A DNA stretch of 64,000 bases from Hymenobacter artigasi (GCF_012275535.1 NZ_JAAVTK010000003.1:372001-436000), one strand, 5' to 3'; positions 34,628 to 45,101 are shown, counted from the stretch's first letter. Notes: generated from the sequence alone by a model not told the origin. Translations and numbers: made by a program.

Positions 34628-34812
34628 GTGCACAAAGGGTAATGGTGAAAGAATGAAGGTGACGCGCAAGGTGCGGACTCGTCGGCTTACGATGCAGACG
34701 CAAAAGAGTTTAGGGCGCAACCCCGCCTAAGCTTGCCCGTATAGCAACCCGGTCGGCCCGCCTGCAAGCGTTTCCGGCAAAATCCATCTCTCCATTTATT
34801 ATCACCGAAACC

Positions 34813-35094
34813 ATGGGACTCTTCGATTTCATCAGCGACAAAGGCGACCAGAAGCCCGTAGAGCCCGCGGCTAAGCCGGCGGCTGGCGGCACCGATTTTT
34901 TTGGCAATGCCAAACCGGATGCTACCGGCGATACGTATACCGTAGTAAGCGGCGACTCTCTTTCTAAAATTGCAAAGCACCACTACGGCGACGCCGCCAA
35001 GTGGCACCAGATATACGACGCCAACAAGGCGCTCATCGGCGACAACCCTGACCTGATTGAAATCGGCCAGGTGTTGACCCTACCTAGTCTCTAG
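34813..35094 (+). CDS. LysM domain protein, YgaU/Kbp-like
   Basis: 93 residues, cytoplasmic by sequence (no signal peptide). After a short N-terminal segment MGLFDFISDKGDQK and a Pro/Ala linker, residues 42-93 are one LysM domain: YTVVSGDSLSKIAKHHYGDA, KWHQIYDANKALIGDNPDLI, EIGQVLTLP. The family member Kbp (YgaU) of E. coli has a BON domain before LysM; here BON is absent and only a short N-terminus remains. Binding to glycan or potassium-linked roles cannot be transferred with confidence. It is a single gene with its own terminator. Confidence 0.9.
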   Translation: MGLFDFISDKGDQKPVEPAAKPAAGGTDFFGNAKPDATGDTYTVVSGDSLSKIAKHHYGDAAKWHQIYDANKALIGDNPDLIEIGQVLTLPSL

Positions 35095-35120
35095 GTACTT
35101 TTTTGCAGAAAAAAGGTGAG

Positions 35121-35151
35121 AAAAGCCACTCTGTTTCAGGGTGGCTTTTTT
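35121..35151 (+). terminator. Terminator of the LysM gene
   Basis: GCCAC (35125-35129) and GTGGC (35141-35145), extended by A/T pairs, followed by TTTTTT. Confidence 0.8.
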
Positions 35152-35196
35152 GCGTTTGAAGGAATCGAACGAACGACTTCTAAACAAAGAAAAAAG

Positions 35197-35299
35197 GCCG
35201 TCATGCAGAGCGTAGCGAAGCATCTTTACCGCCACAACTAACCCATCCGATTGGAATGCTGGTGGCGGTAAAGATGCTTCGCTGTGCTCTGCATGACGG
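35197..35299. repeat. Long inverted repeat, family C (copy 1)
   Basis: Arms 35197-35235 and 35262-35299 share TCATGCAGAGCGYAGCGAAG followed by CATCTTTACCGCCAC, with a 26-nt loop. A close relative is at 38561-38669. Confidence 0.88.
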
Positions 35300-35364
35300 T
35301 CTGAAAAAACCGAAATCGAAAAATATTTTTACCCAACTGCTTGCCCATCCCAAAAATTCTCTCG

Positions 35365-35372
35365 TACATTTG
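35365..35372 (+). promoter_or_regulatory. Promoter of the met operon (-7 box)
   Basis: TACATTTG matches TAnnTTTG, with TTG at 35341-35343 giving a 21-bp spacer, close to the Bacteroidota -33/-7 arrangement. Transcription would start near 35378, some 45 nt before the riboswitch. Confidence 0.6.
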
Positions 35373-35423
35373 CCGATACCAAACAGGTACTCCCCGCTAA
35401 CGGTGGGCAGTTTTCAAGTTTTA

Positions 35424-35532
35424 TACAGAAGTGGCGAGAGACTAGGCTCCGTGACCCACTGGCAACCTTCGCAAAACGAAAGGTGCCAATTCCTACCCAC
35501 CCGCAGCTTCGGCCGCGCTGGGACAGATGATT
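35424..35532 (+). promoter_or_regulatory. SAM-I (S-box) riboswitch
   Basis: The conserved S-box core is visible: GAGACTAGGCTCCGTGACCC (35437-35456), then CTGGCAACC (35459-35467), a short stem-loop TTCGCAAAACGAA, GGTGCCAATTCC (35482-35493), a further hairpin CCCGCAGCTTCGGCCGCGCTGGG-like, and closing GACAGATGA. This class binds S-adenosylmethionine and reduces expression of methionine synthesis genes. Here it lies ahead of metY-metX-hom, as expected. The P1 stem is harder to define, so the ends are approximate. No obvious terminator directly follows; instead a small ORF starts 9 nt downstream, so control may act through that ORF or a structure in the 220 nt after it. Confidence 0.85.
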
Positions 35533-35540
35533 CGAGTGCC

Positions 35541-35702
35541 ATGGAAAATCCCTCAACCGCTGCTTTTTTTCTCCCGACTACTCTGGCTGCTTCGTGCGCC
35601 GTGGTGTCGGGTTTCTTCGTTTCGGCCGCTGGCGGCCGGGATGTGGCTTCGCTCTCGTCGCTGCGAATGCGAATGTGCTGTTGCCGCCCGTGTTGTTGCT
35701 AA
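35541..35702 (+). CDS. Candidate cysteine-rich leader peptide
   Basis: An ATG-started frame of 53 codons begins right after the S-box and ends MRMCCCRPCCC-stop. The final 11 codons contain six Cys, all in two triplets, which is far from chance in a region where Cys is otherwise rare. In-frame ATGs at 35667 and 35673 would give an 11- or 9-residue peptide. Cys-rich leader ORFs upstream of sulfur genes are known in Actinobacteria, where ribosome stalling reports cysteine or Cys-tRNA supply; I know of none combined with an S-box in this phylum. Downstream, 220 nt of GC-rich sequence capable of pairing (GGTGGCCC near 35750 with GGGCCACACC near 35801) precedes metY. Function is inferred from position and composition. 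Confidence 0.5.
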   Translation: MENPSTAAFFLPTTLAASCAVVSGFFVSAAGGRDVASLSSLRMRMCCCRPCCC

Positions 35703-37304
<1,602 letters not shown>

Positions 37305-37310
37305 TTGTTA

Positions 37311-37376
37311 GCGGTGAATGATTTATATCTGGCATCCTTCGCAAGCTCAGGATGCCAGATATAAATCATTCACTGC
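37311..37376. repeat. Inverted repeat after metY
   Basis: Arms 37311-37338 and 37349-37376 (28 nt, one mismatch; core TGATTTATATCTGGCATCC) with a 10-nt loop, starting 6 bp after the metY stop. Confidence 0.88.
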
Positions 37377-37388
37377 CAAAATTTTATC

Positions 37389-37494
37389 GCGGCTTTAGAA
37401 TCAGTGCATCGGCCCGGGCCTCTTCCGTGATGGGAAGAGAGGTGGGAGTGAGAAACTATTGTTCCGGACCGATTCGCTGGTTCTAAAGCGGCGC
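37389..37494. repeat. Imperfect inverted repeat before metX
   Basis: Arms at about 37389-37418 and 37463-37494 (GGCTTTAGAATCAGTGCATC against TTCGCTGGTTCTAAAGC) pair at roughly five of six positions across a 44-nt loop. It lies in the metX leader. Confidence 0.7.
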
Positions 37495-37509
37495 TATTTA
37501 ATTGTATTT

Positions 37510-38538
37510 ATGTCAACCCAACTGTTTGAACTCCCTGACCTGCAGCTGGAAAGCGGCGAAACCCTGACCGGGGCGCACGTAGCCTACCAGACCTGGGGCC
37601 AGCTCAACGAAGACCGCGACAACGTGGTGTGGATATGCCACGCCCTCACGGCCAATGCCGACGTGCTGGCCTGGTGGCCGGGCCTGGTGGGGCCGGGCTG
37701 CTACTACGACCCTTCGGAGTGGTTTATCGTGTGTGCCAACGTATTGGGCTCGTGCTACGGCACTACCGGCCCGCTCGATGCCGACCCGGCCACCGGCCGG
37801 GCGCGCTTCCAGCACTTCCCGCTGCTCAGCATCCGGGACCTGGTGGCGGCGCACGAGGCACTGCGGGAGGAGTTGGAGTTGGCGGATATCAACACGCTGA
37901 TTGGCGGCTCTTTGGGTGGGCAGCAGGCGCTGGAATGGGCCGTGCTGCGCCCCGATTTGTTCGACCATCTGGTTGTCATCGCTACCAATGCCCGGCATTC
38001 GGCCTGGGGAATTGCCTTTAACGAGGCCCAGCGGCTGGCCATTGAGGCCGACCCGACCTATGCCGCCGGCCAGCCCGGCGGGGGCGACGACGGCCTGCGC
38101 GCCGCCCGCGCCATGGCCCTGCTCAGCTACCGCAGCTACGAGGCCTACGCCGAAACCCAGACCGACACCGACACCGACGCGCTGCTGCGCCAGCACCGCG
38201 CCAGCGCCTACCAGCGCTACCAGGGCGACAAGCTGGTGTCGCGCTTCGACGCTTACAGCTACGTGTCATTGAGCCGGAGCATGGACACCCACAACCTCGG
38301 CCGCAACCGGGGCGGGGTGCCGGCAGCGCTGGCCCGCATTGGGGCGCGCACGCTGGTGCTGGGCATCACGTCGGATGTGCTGTTCCCGCTGAGCGAGCAG
38401 CGCGAGCTGGCGGCGCACATTCCGGGGGCCATGTATGCCGAGCTAGACTCGCGCTACGGCCACGACGGCTTTTTGCTGGAAACGGCGGCCATCACGCACT
38501 TTCTGGAGCTGTTTTACGCGCCCACGTTCGTGCATTAA
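37510..38538 (+). CDS. metX: Homoserine O-acetyltransferase
   Basis: 342 residues. It transfers acetyl from acetyl-CoA to L-homoserine, providing the substrate of MetY. The alpha/beta-hydrolase fold has the MetX signature: VWICHALTANADVLAWWPG, CANVLGSCYGTTGP, and the nucleophile elbow TLIGGSLGGQQALEW (Ser134). The catalytic Asp is in GITSDVLFPLSEQ and the His in YGHDGFLLE. The ATG at 37510 is chosen because it gives the family N-terminus (FELPDLQLESGETL); an open frame upstream starting with TTG runs through an inverted repeat. Family members may instead use succinyl-CoA, but the MetY partner argues for acetylation. Confidence 0.95.
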   Translation: MSTQLFELPDLQLESGETLTGAHVAYQTWGQLNEDRDNVVWICHALTANADVLAWWPGLVGPGCYYDPSEWFIVCANVLGSCYGTTGPLDADPATGRARFQHFPLLSIRDLVAAHEALREELELADINTLIGGSLGGQQALEWAVLRPDLFDHLVVIATNARHSAWGIAFNEAQRLAIEADPTYAAGQPGGGDDGLRAARAMALLSYRSYEAYAETQTDTDTDALLRQHRASAYQRYQGDKLVSRFDAYSYVSLSRSMDTHNLGRNRGGVPAALARIGARTLVLGITSDVLFPLSEQRELAAHIPGAMYAELDSRYGHDGFLLETAAITHFLELFYAPTFVH

Positions 38539-38560
38539 CAAGTGATTGATTGACTTTATC

Positions 38561-38669
38561 AGCACATCATGCAGAGCGCAGCGAAGCATGTTTACCGCGT
38601 AACTAATTATTAATAAGGATGATTTACCACTGCGGTAGAGATGCTTCGCTGCGCTCTGCATGACGTGCT
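38561..38669. repeat. Long inverted repeat, family C (copy 2)
   Basis: Arms 38561-38598 and 38632-38669 contain TCATGCAGAGCGCAGCGAAG and its complement, as at 35197-35299. It fills most of the metX-hom gap. Confidence 0.88.
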
Positions 38670-38690
38670 TTTTTAACGATAAAAAAGAAA

Positions 38691-39959
38691 ATGGACGTTG
38701 ATAAACAGCCGCTGCGCATCGGCCTGATTGGTTTCGGCTGCGTGGGCCAGGGTTTCTATGACATTGTGCAACAGCAGCCGGACCTGGGCCTGACCGTGGC
38801 GCGCATCGCCGTAAAAAGCCCCACCAAGCCCCGTACCCTGCCCACCGAACACTTCAGCTTTCACGCCGATGAATTGGTAGCCGATTCCACGCTGGACGTG
38901 TTGGTAGAAGTCATCGACGACCCGGCCGAGGCTTTTCGGCTGGTGAGCGCGGCCCTGCGCCAGGGCCGCCGCGTGGCCACGGCCAACAAGGCCATGCTGG
39001 CCCGGCACCTGCCCGAGCTGGTGCAGCTGGAGCAGGATTTTGGCGGTGCGCTGCTGTACGAAGCGGCCGTGTGCGGCAGCATTCCCATCATTCGCACGCT
39101 CGATGGCTACTTCAGCCACGAGCCGCTGCGGGCAGTGCAGGGCATCTTCAACGGCTCGTCGAACTATGTGCTGACGCGCATGAGCGAGGAGGGCTCCGAC
39201 TACGCGGCGGCGCTGGCCGAGGCCCAGGCCAAAGGCTTCGCCGAAACCGACCCCTCGCTGGACATGGGCGCATTTGACCCGCGCTCGAAGGCCGTGATTC
39301 TGGCGGCCCACGCCTACGGGGTTTTGCTGGAAGCTGATGAGGTGCTGAATTTGGGCATCGAAGCAATCAGCGCGGCGGATATTGCTTTCGCGGCGGCGCG
39401 GGGGCAGAAAATCAAGGTAGTAGCGGCCGTGCAGCGCCTGCCCAATGGCCACGTCACGGCGCTGGTTACGCCGCAGCTGCTGGGGCCGGAATCGCCTTTG
39501 TTTACCGTCGAGCACGAGTTTAATGGCGTGGTGATTGACGCCGAATACGCCGGCCCGCAGTTTCTGCGGGGGCGCGGCGCGGGCGGGCATCCCACCGGCT
39601 CGGCAGTGCTGGCCGATGTGCTGGCCCTGCGGCGCGGCTACCGCTACGGCTACGCCAAGCGGGCCAATGCCCCCGAAACGCAGCTGACCCACGCCCTGGA
39701 AATAGACGCCTACCTGCGCCACGCCGACGTAGGCGTGCTACGCGAAGTGCTGACGTGGCTGGAGCTACCCGCCGAAGCCTTGCAAACTGACGCGAACGGG
39801 CCTTATGCCACCGGCCCGGTAGCCCTCCAGCAGCTGTGGGCCTGGCGCCAGGAATTGCGGACCAATAGCCTGTTCATAGCGCGGCGGGGCGCAGTGCGTC
39901 CGCTGAGCGGGGCAGTGCAAACGGTGCAGGTCCGCACCGAGGCAACGGTCGTGGCATAA
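38691..39959 (+). CDS. hom: Homoserine dehydrogenase
   Basis: 422 residues. It reduces aspartate semialdehyde to homoserine with NAD(P)H. The Rossmann motif LRIGLIGFGCVGQGFYDI (6-23), VATANKAMLARHL (about 97) and the catalytic segment GIFNGSSNYVLTRMSEEGSDY...AEAQAKGFAETDPSLDMGAFD are typical; the Lys/Asp residues of the homoserine site are in place. The C-terminal 100 residues lack a clear ACT domain, so feedback control by threonine is not evident. It is not fused to aspartokinase. It follows metX by 150 bp, most of which is an inverted repeat, and supplies homoserine to MetX; asd upstream in the pathway is at 1253 in this window. Confidence 0.95.
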   Translation: MDVDKQPLRIGLIGFGCVGQGFYDIVQQQPDLGLTVARIAVKSPTKPRTLPTEHFSFHADELVADSTLDVLVEVIDDPAEAFRLVSAALRQGRRVATANKAMLARHLPELVQLEQDFGGALLYEAAVCGSIPIIRTLDGYFSHEPLRAVQGIFNGSSNYVLTRMSEEGSDYAAALAEAQAKGFAETDPSLDMGAFDPRSKAVILAAHAYGVLLEADEVLNLGIEAISAADIAFAAARGQKIKVVAAVQRLPNGHVTALVTPQLLGPESPLFTVEHEFNGVVIDAEYAGPQFLRGRGAGGHPTGSAVLADVLALRRGYRYGYAKRANAPETQLTHALEIDAYLRHADVGVLREVLTWLELPAEALQTDANGPYATGPVALQQLWAWRQELRTNSLFIARRGAVRPLSGAVQTVQVRTEATVVA

Positions 39960-39978
39960 TTCCCCCAAACGCCAAATA

Positions 39979-40006
39979 GGCCCGATATATCAGGGCCATT
40001 TCCTGA
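39979..40006. terminator. Weak terminator-like hairpin after hom
   Basis: GGCCC (39979-39983) pairs with GGGCC (39993-39997), followed by ATTTCCTG; it lies between convergent genes. Confidence 0.35.
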
Positions 40007-40071
40007 CTATTTGTTTATCAATCAATCAATTATTTGACGAATAATATTAGCCGAAAATCGGCTTGAGCCAA

Positions 40072-41313
40072 TCAGCGAAACTCGATGCGAACTGCTGGCT
40101 GGCCGGGAAACTTCAGTGAATAAATACCGCCCCGCAAATTGCCCCGGGGCAAACTCAGCTCGCGGGTGGTAGGGCTGATGGTACGTACCACGCGGCCGGC
40201 GGCATCGAGCAGTTGGGCTTCGGCGGCGGTAGCCCAGGCAGCGGGCAGCAGGATGCGGATGGCGTCGTCAGCGGGGTTGGGGTAGGCCTGGGGGGCGGGC
40301 ATGGGCACGGCCGGGGCCTGGGCGGCCGTCACCACCAGGCCGGGCAGGGCCAGTACGGGCCGCAGAAAATCGCGGATGGTGCGGAAGGTGGTATCGGCGT
40401 AGGCGGCGTTGGTTTCGAAGGGAATGTGGCCCGCGCCGCGCAGGGGCCGTAGCGTGTTGCGAATGCCCAGGGCGGTGGCGCGGGGGTTCAGCCGGCCGCT
40501 GCCGTACACGTATTTGGGCGGCAGGAACGAGCCCACCCGCCCTTGCAGGTAGGGCACGGTGCCGTCGGCGGTGCCGTGCACGCTCAGCAGCGGCGCGTTG
40601 CCGGCCTCGATGTAATTGGGGCTTTCGGTGGCTCCGCTCAGGTTGAGCACGGCCTGGGGCAGGCTGCTGTAGCCGGGGTTACCGCTCACGCCCTCTACGC
40701 CGCCCAGGGCGGCAATACCCACGTAGGCAGGCACTTCGGTGGCTTTATCAAGGTAACCGACTTCGAGCGCGGCAAAGGCCCCGGCCGACGAGCCGCCCAC
40801 GATGATGTAGCCGGGATTGACGCGGTAGGTGTTGGCAGTAGCCGCGTCTTTGCGGAAGAAGCGCACGGCGGCGCGCAAATCCTGCATGCCCCGAATGGCC
40901 GACTTGGCAATGTTCACGGTATCGAAGCCCCCGCCGAGGACGATGCTAAAGTCCAGCAGCCGGTAATCGATGCTGGCCGTGACGTAGCCCAGGCGGGCAA
41001 ATTTCGTGCACACGTCCACCATGTAGGCATCGGTGCGCAGGCCCGTCACGAAGCCGCCCTGGTGGGCGAAAATGATGACCGGCCGCCGGGCCAGCGCATC
41101 GCCGGTGGGCTGGTAAATATCCATGAGCAACGTCTGGTTGGCGCCCACCGAGTTTACGGCCGCCCCGAAAGCCACGCCCGAGGTCACGGTTACGTTGGGG
41201 AACAGCGGCCGGTAGTAGCGCCCGCCAGTGGTGTCGATAACGCCCTGGGCGCTGGCCGCCTGGGCGGCCGTGAGCAGCAGGGTGGCAAGGAAGAGAAAAA
41301 GTGTTTTCATCAC
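40072..41313 (-). CDS. Secreted alpha/beta-hydrolase (esterase-like) with T9SS type A domain
   Basis: 413 residues with signal peptide MMKTLFLFLATLLLTAAQAA. The esterase part runs to about 320: AHQGGFVTG (oxyanion loop, compare HGGG) at 84, LGYVTASIDYRLLDF at 108, IIVGGSSAGAFAALEV (nucleophile Ser176), HGTADGTVPY (Asp) and GAGHIPF (His). The last 75 residues (AYPNPADDAIRILLP, LLDAAGRVVRTISP, GGIYSLKFPGQ) are a T9SS type A domain, so the enzyme is exported and probably surface attached. The natural ester is unknown. It is divergent from the LD-carboxypeptidase gene; TATCTTCG at 41417-41424 (minus) is a near -7 box. Confidence 0.88.
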   Translation of the reverse strand: MMKTLFLFLATLLLTAAQAASAQGVIDTTGGRYYRPLFPNVTVTSGVAFGAAVNSVGANQTLLMDIYQPTGDALARRPVIIFAHQGGFVTGLRTDAYMVDVCTKFARLGYVTASIDYRLLDFSIVLGGGFDTVNIAKSAIRGMQDLRAAVRFFRKDAATANTYRVNPGYIIVGGSSAGAFAALEVGYLDKATEVPAYVGIAALGGVEGVSGNPGYSSLPQAVLNLSGATESPNYIEAGNAPLLSVHGTADGTVPYLQGRVGSFLPPKYVYGSGRLNPRATALGIRNTLRPLRGAGHIPFETNAAYADTTFRTIRDFLRPVLALPGLVVTAAQAPAVPMPAPQAYPNPADDAIRILLPAAWATAAEAQLLDAAGRVVRTISPTTRELSLPRGNLRGGIYSLKFPGQPAVRIEFR

Positions 41314-41464
41314 AAAAAGAGAAAATAGTAGCCGGATAATACAGCGGCGGCCGGTTTGGGCATCAATGCTGGCAGGCGAGCAGGCGTTGGGGTGGCCGGG
41401 TGGGGCCGCGCTGGTTCCGAAGATACAGCCTGCGTTATTTGCGGCTGCTTAATCTCGCTCCGTT

Positions 41465-42370
41465 ATGTCCATTTCCATCCCTCCCGCCCTGCGCGCCGGT
41501 CAGCGCGTCGCCATTGTGAGCCCCGCCCGCAAAATCCCGGCCCCCGAGCTGGCCCCCGCCATTGCCACCCTCCAAAGCTGGGGCCTGGAAGTGGTGCTGG
41601 GCGAAAGCATTGCCGGCGACCACCACCAGTTCGCGGGCGACGACGACCTGCGCCGCCGCGACTTCCAGCAGCAATTGGACGACCCCAGTATTCGCGCCAT
41701 CCTCTGCGCGCGGGGCGGCTACGGCACCGCCCGCATTGTGGACGGGCTGGATTTTGCCGGTTTCCGGGCCGCGCCCAAGTGGGTGGCGGGCTTCTCCGAT
41801 ATCACGGTGCTCAACTCCCACCTGCTGGCTTTGGGCTACGCCAGCATCCACGGCGTGATGCCGGTGCTGTTCCATCAGGCCGGCGGCGAGCTGGCGTTGG
41901 AAACCCTGCGCCGGGCCTTGTTCGGCGAAGCCTTTCAGCCCATCGAAGTGGCTCCGCACCTGCTCAACTGGCCCGGCACGGCTACCGGCGCGCTGGTAGG
42001 CGGCAACCTGAGCCTGCTCCAGACCATCACGGGCACGGCCTCGCAGGCCGGCTTCGCGGGCCGCATTCTGTTTCTGGAAGACCTCGACGAGTACCTCTAC
42101 CACATCGACCGGATGCTGCTGCACCTGCACCGCAGCGGGCAGCTGGCCGGGCTGGCCGGGCTGGTGGTGGGCCACTTCTCGGCCATGCGCGACAACGCCA
42201 TTCCCTTCGGCAGCACGGCCCTCGAAATCATCCACCGCTACGCGCGGATATATGATTTCCCGGTGGGCTACGGCTTCCCGGTGGGCCACGAGGCCGATAA
42301 CCTGGCCCTGGTGGTGGGCCAGACGGTGACGCTGACCGTGAACGGCGCGGGGGCACGGCTGGAGGCATAG
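41465..42370 (+). CDS. LD-carboxypeptidase family protein (peptidase S66)
   Basis: 301 residues, no signal peptide. Members cleave the terminal D-Ala from murein tetrapeptides during cell-wall recycling, or act on microcin-type compounds. RAGQRVAIVSPARKIPAPEL opens the domain, CARGGYGTARIVDGLDF follows, and WVAGFSDITVL has the nucleophile Ser111. The catalytic Glu is probably in ILFLEDLDEYLYHIDRML and the His in GYGFPVGHEADNLAL. All three hallmark segments are present, so it should be active. Cytoplasmic location fits LdcA-like recycling. It stands alone between a divergent esterase and a T9SS gene. Confidence 0.93.
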   Translation: MSISIPPALRAGQRVAIVSPARKIPAPELAPAIATLQSWGLEVVLGESIAGDHHQFAGDDDLRRRDFQQQLDDPSIRAILCARGGYGTARIVDGLDFAGFRAAPKWVAGFSDITVLNSHLLALGYASIHGVMPVLFHQAGGELALETLRRALFGEAFQPIEVAPHLLNWPGTATGALVGGNLSLLQTITGTASQAGFAGRILFLEDLDEYLYHIDRMLLHLHRSGQLAGLAGLVVGHFSAMRDNAIPFGSTALEIIHRYARIYDFPVGYGFPVGHEADNLALVVGQTVTLTVNGAGARLEA

Positions 42371-42719
42371 GCGGCGCTTCCTTTTTTCGGATTTTCATGC
42401 TTTGGCAAGCCGGCTGAATAAGCCGGTGGGCGAAGCGTGCTCAGATTTTGCCTGCGCAACCGGGGCGAAACCGCACGGCAGCCAGCTGCTGATGCCAATT
42501 CTGCCAATAGGTAAAACACAAACTCTTGCCCTTGTCTTGATTATAACAACATCTGGTTGAAAGAAAGAATGAAATTTTCAAGACATTGAAATATAAGCTA
42601 GTAAGGCTGTTGGTATGCGGTTAGATTTGTATAAACCATTGATTTAACTATTCCCATCCGACACATATTCAATAAGTATAATCCTAATTCCAACATATTT
42701 ACTTTTCTTCTCTTTCCAC
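42371..42719. other. Intergenic region, AT-rich in its second half
   Basis: About 350 bp. A small GC hairpin (CCGGC/GCCGG, 42410-42426) follows the LD-carboxypeptidase gene. From about 42530 the sequence is AT-rich and carries the promoter of the next gene. No RNA gene is recognised. Confidence 0.55.
42622..42629 (+). promoter_or_regulatory. Candidate -7 box of the T9SS gene at 42720
   Basis: TAGATTTG fits TAnnTTTG, 90 bp before the ATG. Confidence 0.35.
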
Positions 42720-45042
42720 ATGAAAAAACCCTACCTACCAGTACTGGCCTTCACACTTCTCGGGCTGGGCACGGCACAGACAGCTAATGCGCAATACGCA
42801 TTCACCGACATCAACTTAGCACCCTATTCACAGAATTTTGATACGATGAGCGGGACCGTGCGCCTCACGGCGGCGGGCAGCTTGCGGCTATCGTCGCTGG
42901 CGGGCGTGTATGCCGCCGTGCAGGCCGATGCCCAGTTCGGCAGCCAGTCGGCCAGCCCCGACAGTCTGGTGGCCAACGACGGTTCCACCGTGACCGGCAA
43001 CTATTACCACTTTGGCGCAGCCGGCAGCTCTGACCGGGCCTTCGGCGGCATTGCCGAAAGCGGCACGTACACCGGCACCGGCTTCGTGGGCATTCGCCTG
43101 CGCAACGACGCCAGCGTGACCATCCACCACCTGGAGGTGCAGTATGCCATGGAGCAGTGGTACAACTCGGGCAACGCGGCCGCTGCCTACGTGAACGTGG
43201 CCTACCGCAAAAGCAGCGGCGTGGCCGGCGAGAACATGGCCCAGCTCAGCAACGGGGCCGTAGGCGACGCCTGGACCGCCGTGGCCGCCCTCACAGTGGA
43301 AGCGCCTTCTACCGGCACCACCATTCAGAACCGCGACGGCAATGCCGCCTCGAACCGCCGCGTGGCCCAGACCATCCTCACCGGCCTCGACCTGGCTCCC
43401 GGTCAGGAAATCATGCTGCGCTGGGACTACGTGCTGAACCCCACCACCAACGGCAACGGTGTGAGCATCGACGACGTGCTGATTACTCCGCAAACCAGCG
43501 TCAGCATCGGCCAGGGCGGCACCAACCTGCGCTGGACCAATGCCCCGGCCACCCCCGGCGCCCCCAACCAAACCTACTACCTGGCCGGCACGGTGAACGC
43601 GGCCGACCTGGCCGCCATCGACGGGGCCAACGCGAAAATCATTGTGGGCACCCCGGCCCTCAACGGCCAGCCGGCCCAACCGGCCACCCTGGTCCTGAGC
43701 GACAACACGGCCCTGAACGTGCCGGTGGAAGTAGCCGCCGGCTCCATGCTGCGCATTGAGGAAGGCGCGGCCGCTGCGCCCCTCACGCTGGCCCTGCTGG
43801 CCCCCACCAGCACGGTGGTGTACGCGGGCACGAGTTCGCCACAAACCATTCGGCCGGCCAGCTACGGCCGGCTGCGGCTGGAAGGTGCCGGGGCCAAGAA
43901 CCTGGGCGGCAACATCCTGGCCCAAGGCAACCTGGAGCTGGCCGGGGCCCGGCTGACGCTGGGCAGCTTCGATGCGACCGTGGCCAAAGGCGCGGCCGTG
44001 GTGGGCGCCTCGGCCAGCGCCTACGTGGTGACGGACCGCGCCGGCCGCCTGCGCCAGTCGGTACTCAGCGACAATGCCGCCGTGGTATTCCCCGTGGGCA
44101 CCAGCGCGGCCTACCTACCGCTGACGCTGCGGCAGTCGGCCACGCGGTCGGAAGACGTATTTGCCGTGCGCGCGAGCGATGCCCGGTACGCCGGCTACGA
44201 TGCCACCGATGCCGGCATCGGCACACCCCTGGCGGTGGCCAAAAGCGTGAAAAATACCTGGCTGGTGAGCGAGGAAGTGAAAGGCAATGCCAACGTGACC
44301 ATGCAGGCCCAGTGGACCACCGCCGCCCAGAGCGCCGACTTCGACCCGGCCCAGGCCTACATCAGCCACTACCACAACAGCTTCTGGGACCGCACTGCTA
44401 CCGAGGTGGGTGCCACGCTGGTGCCCGCCACCACCGACACCTACACGCTGGCGCGCTCGGGCATCCGCAGCTTCTCGCCCTTTACCGTATCGGCCGATGC
44501 GGCGCAGCCGCTGCCCGTCGAGCTGAAGGATTTTGCAGTGAAGCGCGGCCCCAACGCGGTGTATGCGGCCTGGGCCACGGCCAGCGAGCGCAATAGTCAG
44601 CGCTTCATCCTGGAGCGCAGCCTGAATGGCGAGCAGTTCATCGAAGTCGGCACCTTGCCGGCGGCTGGCATCAGTACCAGCACCCTAAACTACACCCTGA
44701 CGGACAACCAGTTGCCTGCCTACGCCCCGACGCTTTACTACCGCCTGCGGCAGGTAGACGCGGATGGCAGCTTCAGCTAACTCGCCGGTGCGGAGCATTG
44801 TGCTCCTGGCTTCGGCAGCCCGCCTGCAGCTGTTCCCCAACCCAGCCATTGGCGGCCAGACGGCCCTCGTTGGCACCTTGCCCGGTACGCTGGTGCGCGT
44901 GTTCGACGGCATGGGCCGGACCGTGACCACCGCCCCGGCCGACGCCACCGGCACCGCCACCCTGAAGCTGTCCGCCGGGCTGGCCAGCGGCGTGTACGTG
45001 GTGCGCGCCGGGACTGCGGCCCTGCGCCTCACGGTAGAATAG
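42720..45042 (+). pseudogene. Secreted T9SS protein interrupted by a frameshift near its C-terminus
   Basis: The first frame (42720-44780, 686 residues) begins with signal peptide MKKPYLPVLAFTLLGLGTAQ and contains beta-sandwich domains (a jelly-roll segment about 30-250, then a strand-rich part). It ends at LPVELKDFAVKRGPNAVYAA...YYRLRQVDADGSFS-stop. In the next frame the sequence continues without loss: SPVRSIVLLASAARLQLFPN...GVYVVRAGTAALRLTVE, stop at 45042, a normal T9SS type A sorting domain. The stop TAA at 44778-44780 arises from one extra A in CAGCTAACTCGCC; removing it gives GSFSYSPVRSIVL. Without the tail, export through T9SS would fail. A sequencing error or a phase-variable site are alternatives. 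Function of the secreted part is unknown. Confidence 0.85.
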
Positions 45043-45064
45043 CTTCACCAGGAGGCATTGGAAC

Positions 45065-45101
45065 AAAAAAAAGGCGGGCCACATGGCCCGCCCTTTTTTG
45101 T
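45065..45101. terminator. Terminator after the frameshifted T9SS gene
   Basis: AAAAAAAAGGCGGGCC and GGCCCGCCCTTTTTT form a tight hairpin with a short loop. Confidence 0.88.

Noticed and set aside
35256-35540. N-terminal extension of the leader ORF through the riboswitch
   Set aside because: The frame is open by chance across a structured RNA and an inverted repeat; the ATG at 35541 or later is more sensible.
37459-37509. TTG-started extension of metX
   Set aside because: Translates an inverted repeat and has no similarity to MetX N-termini.
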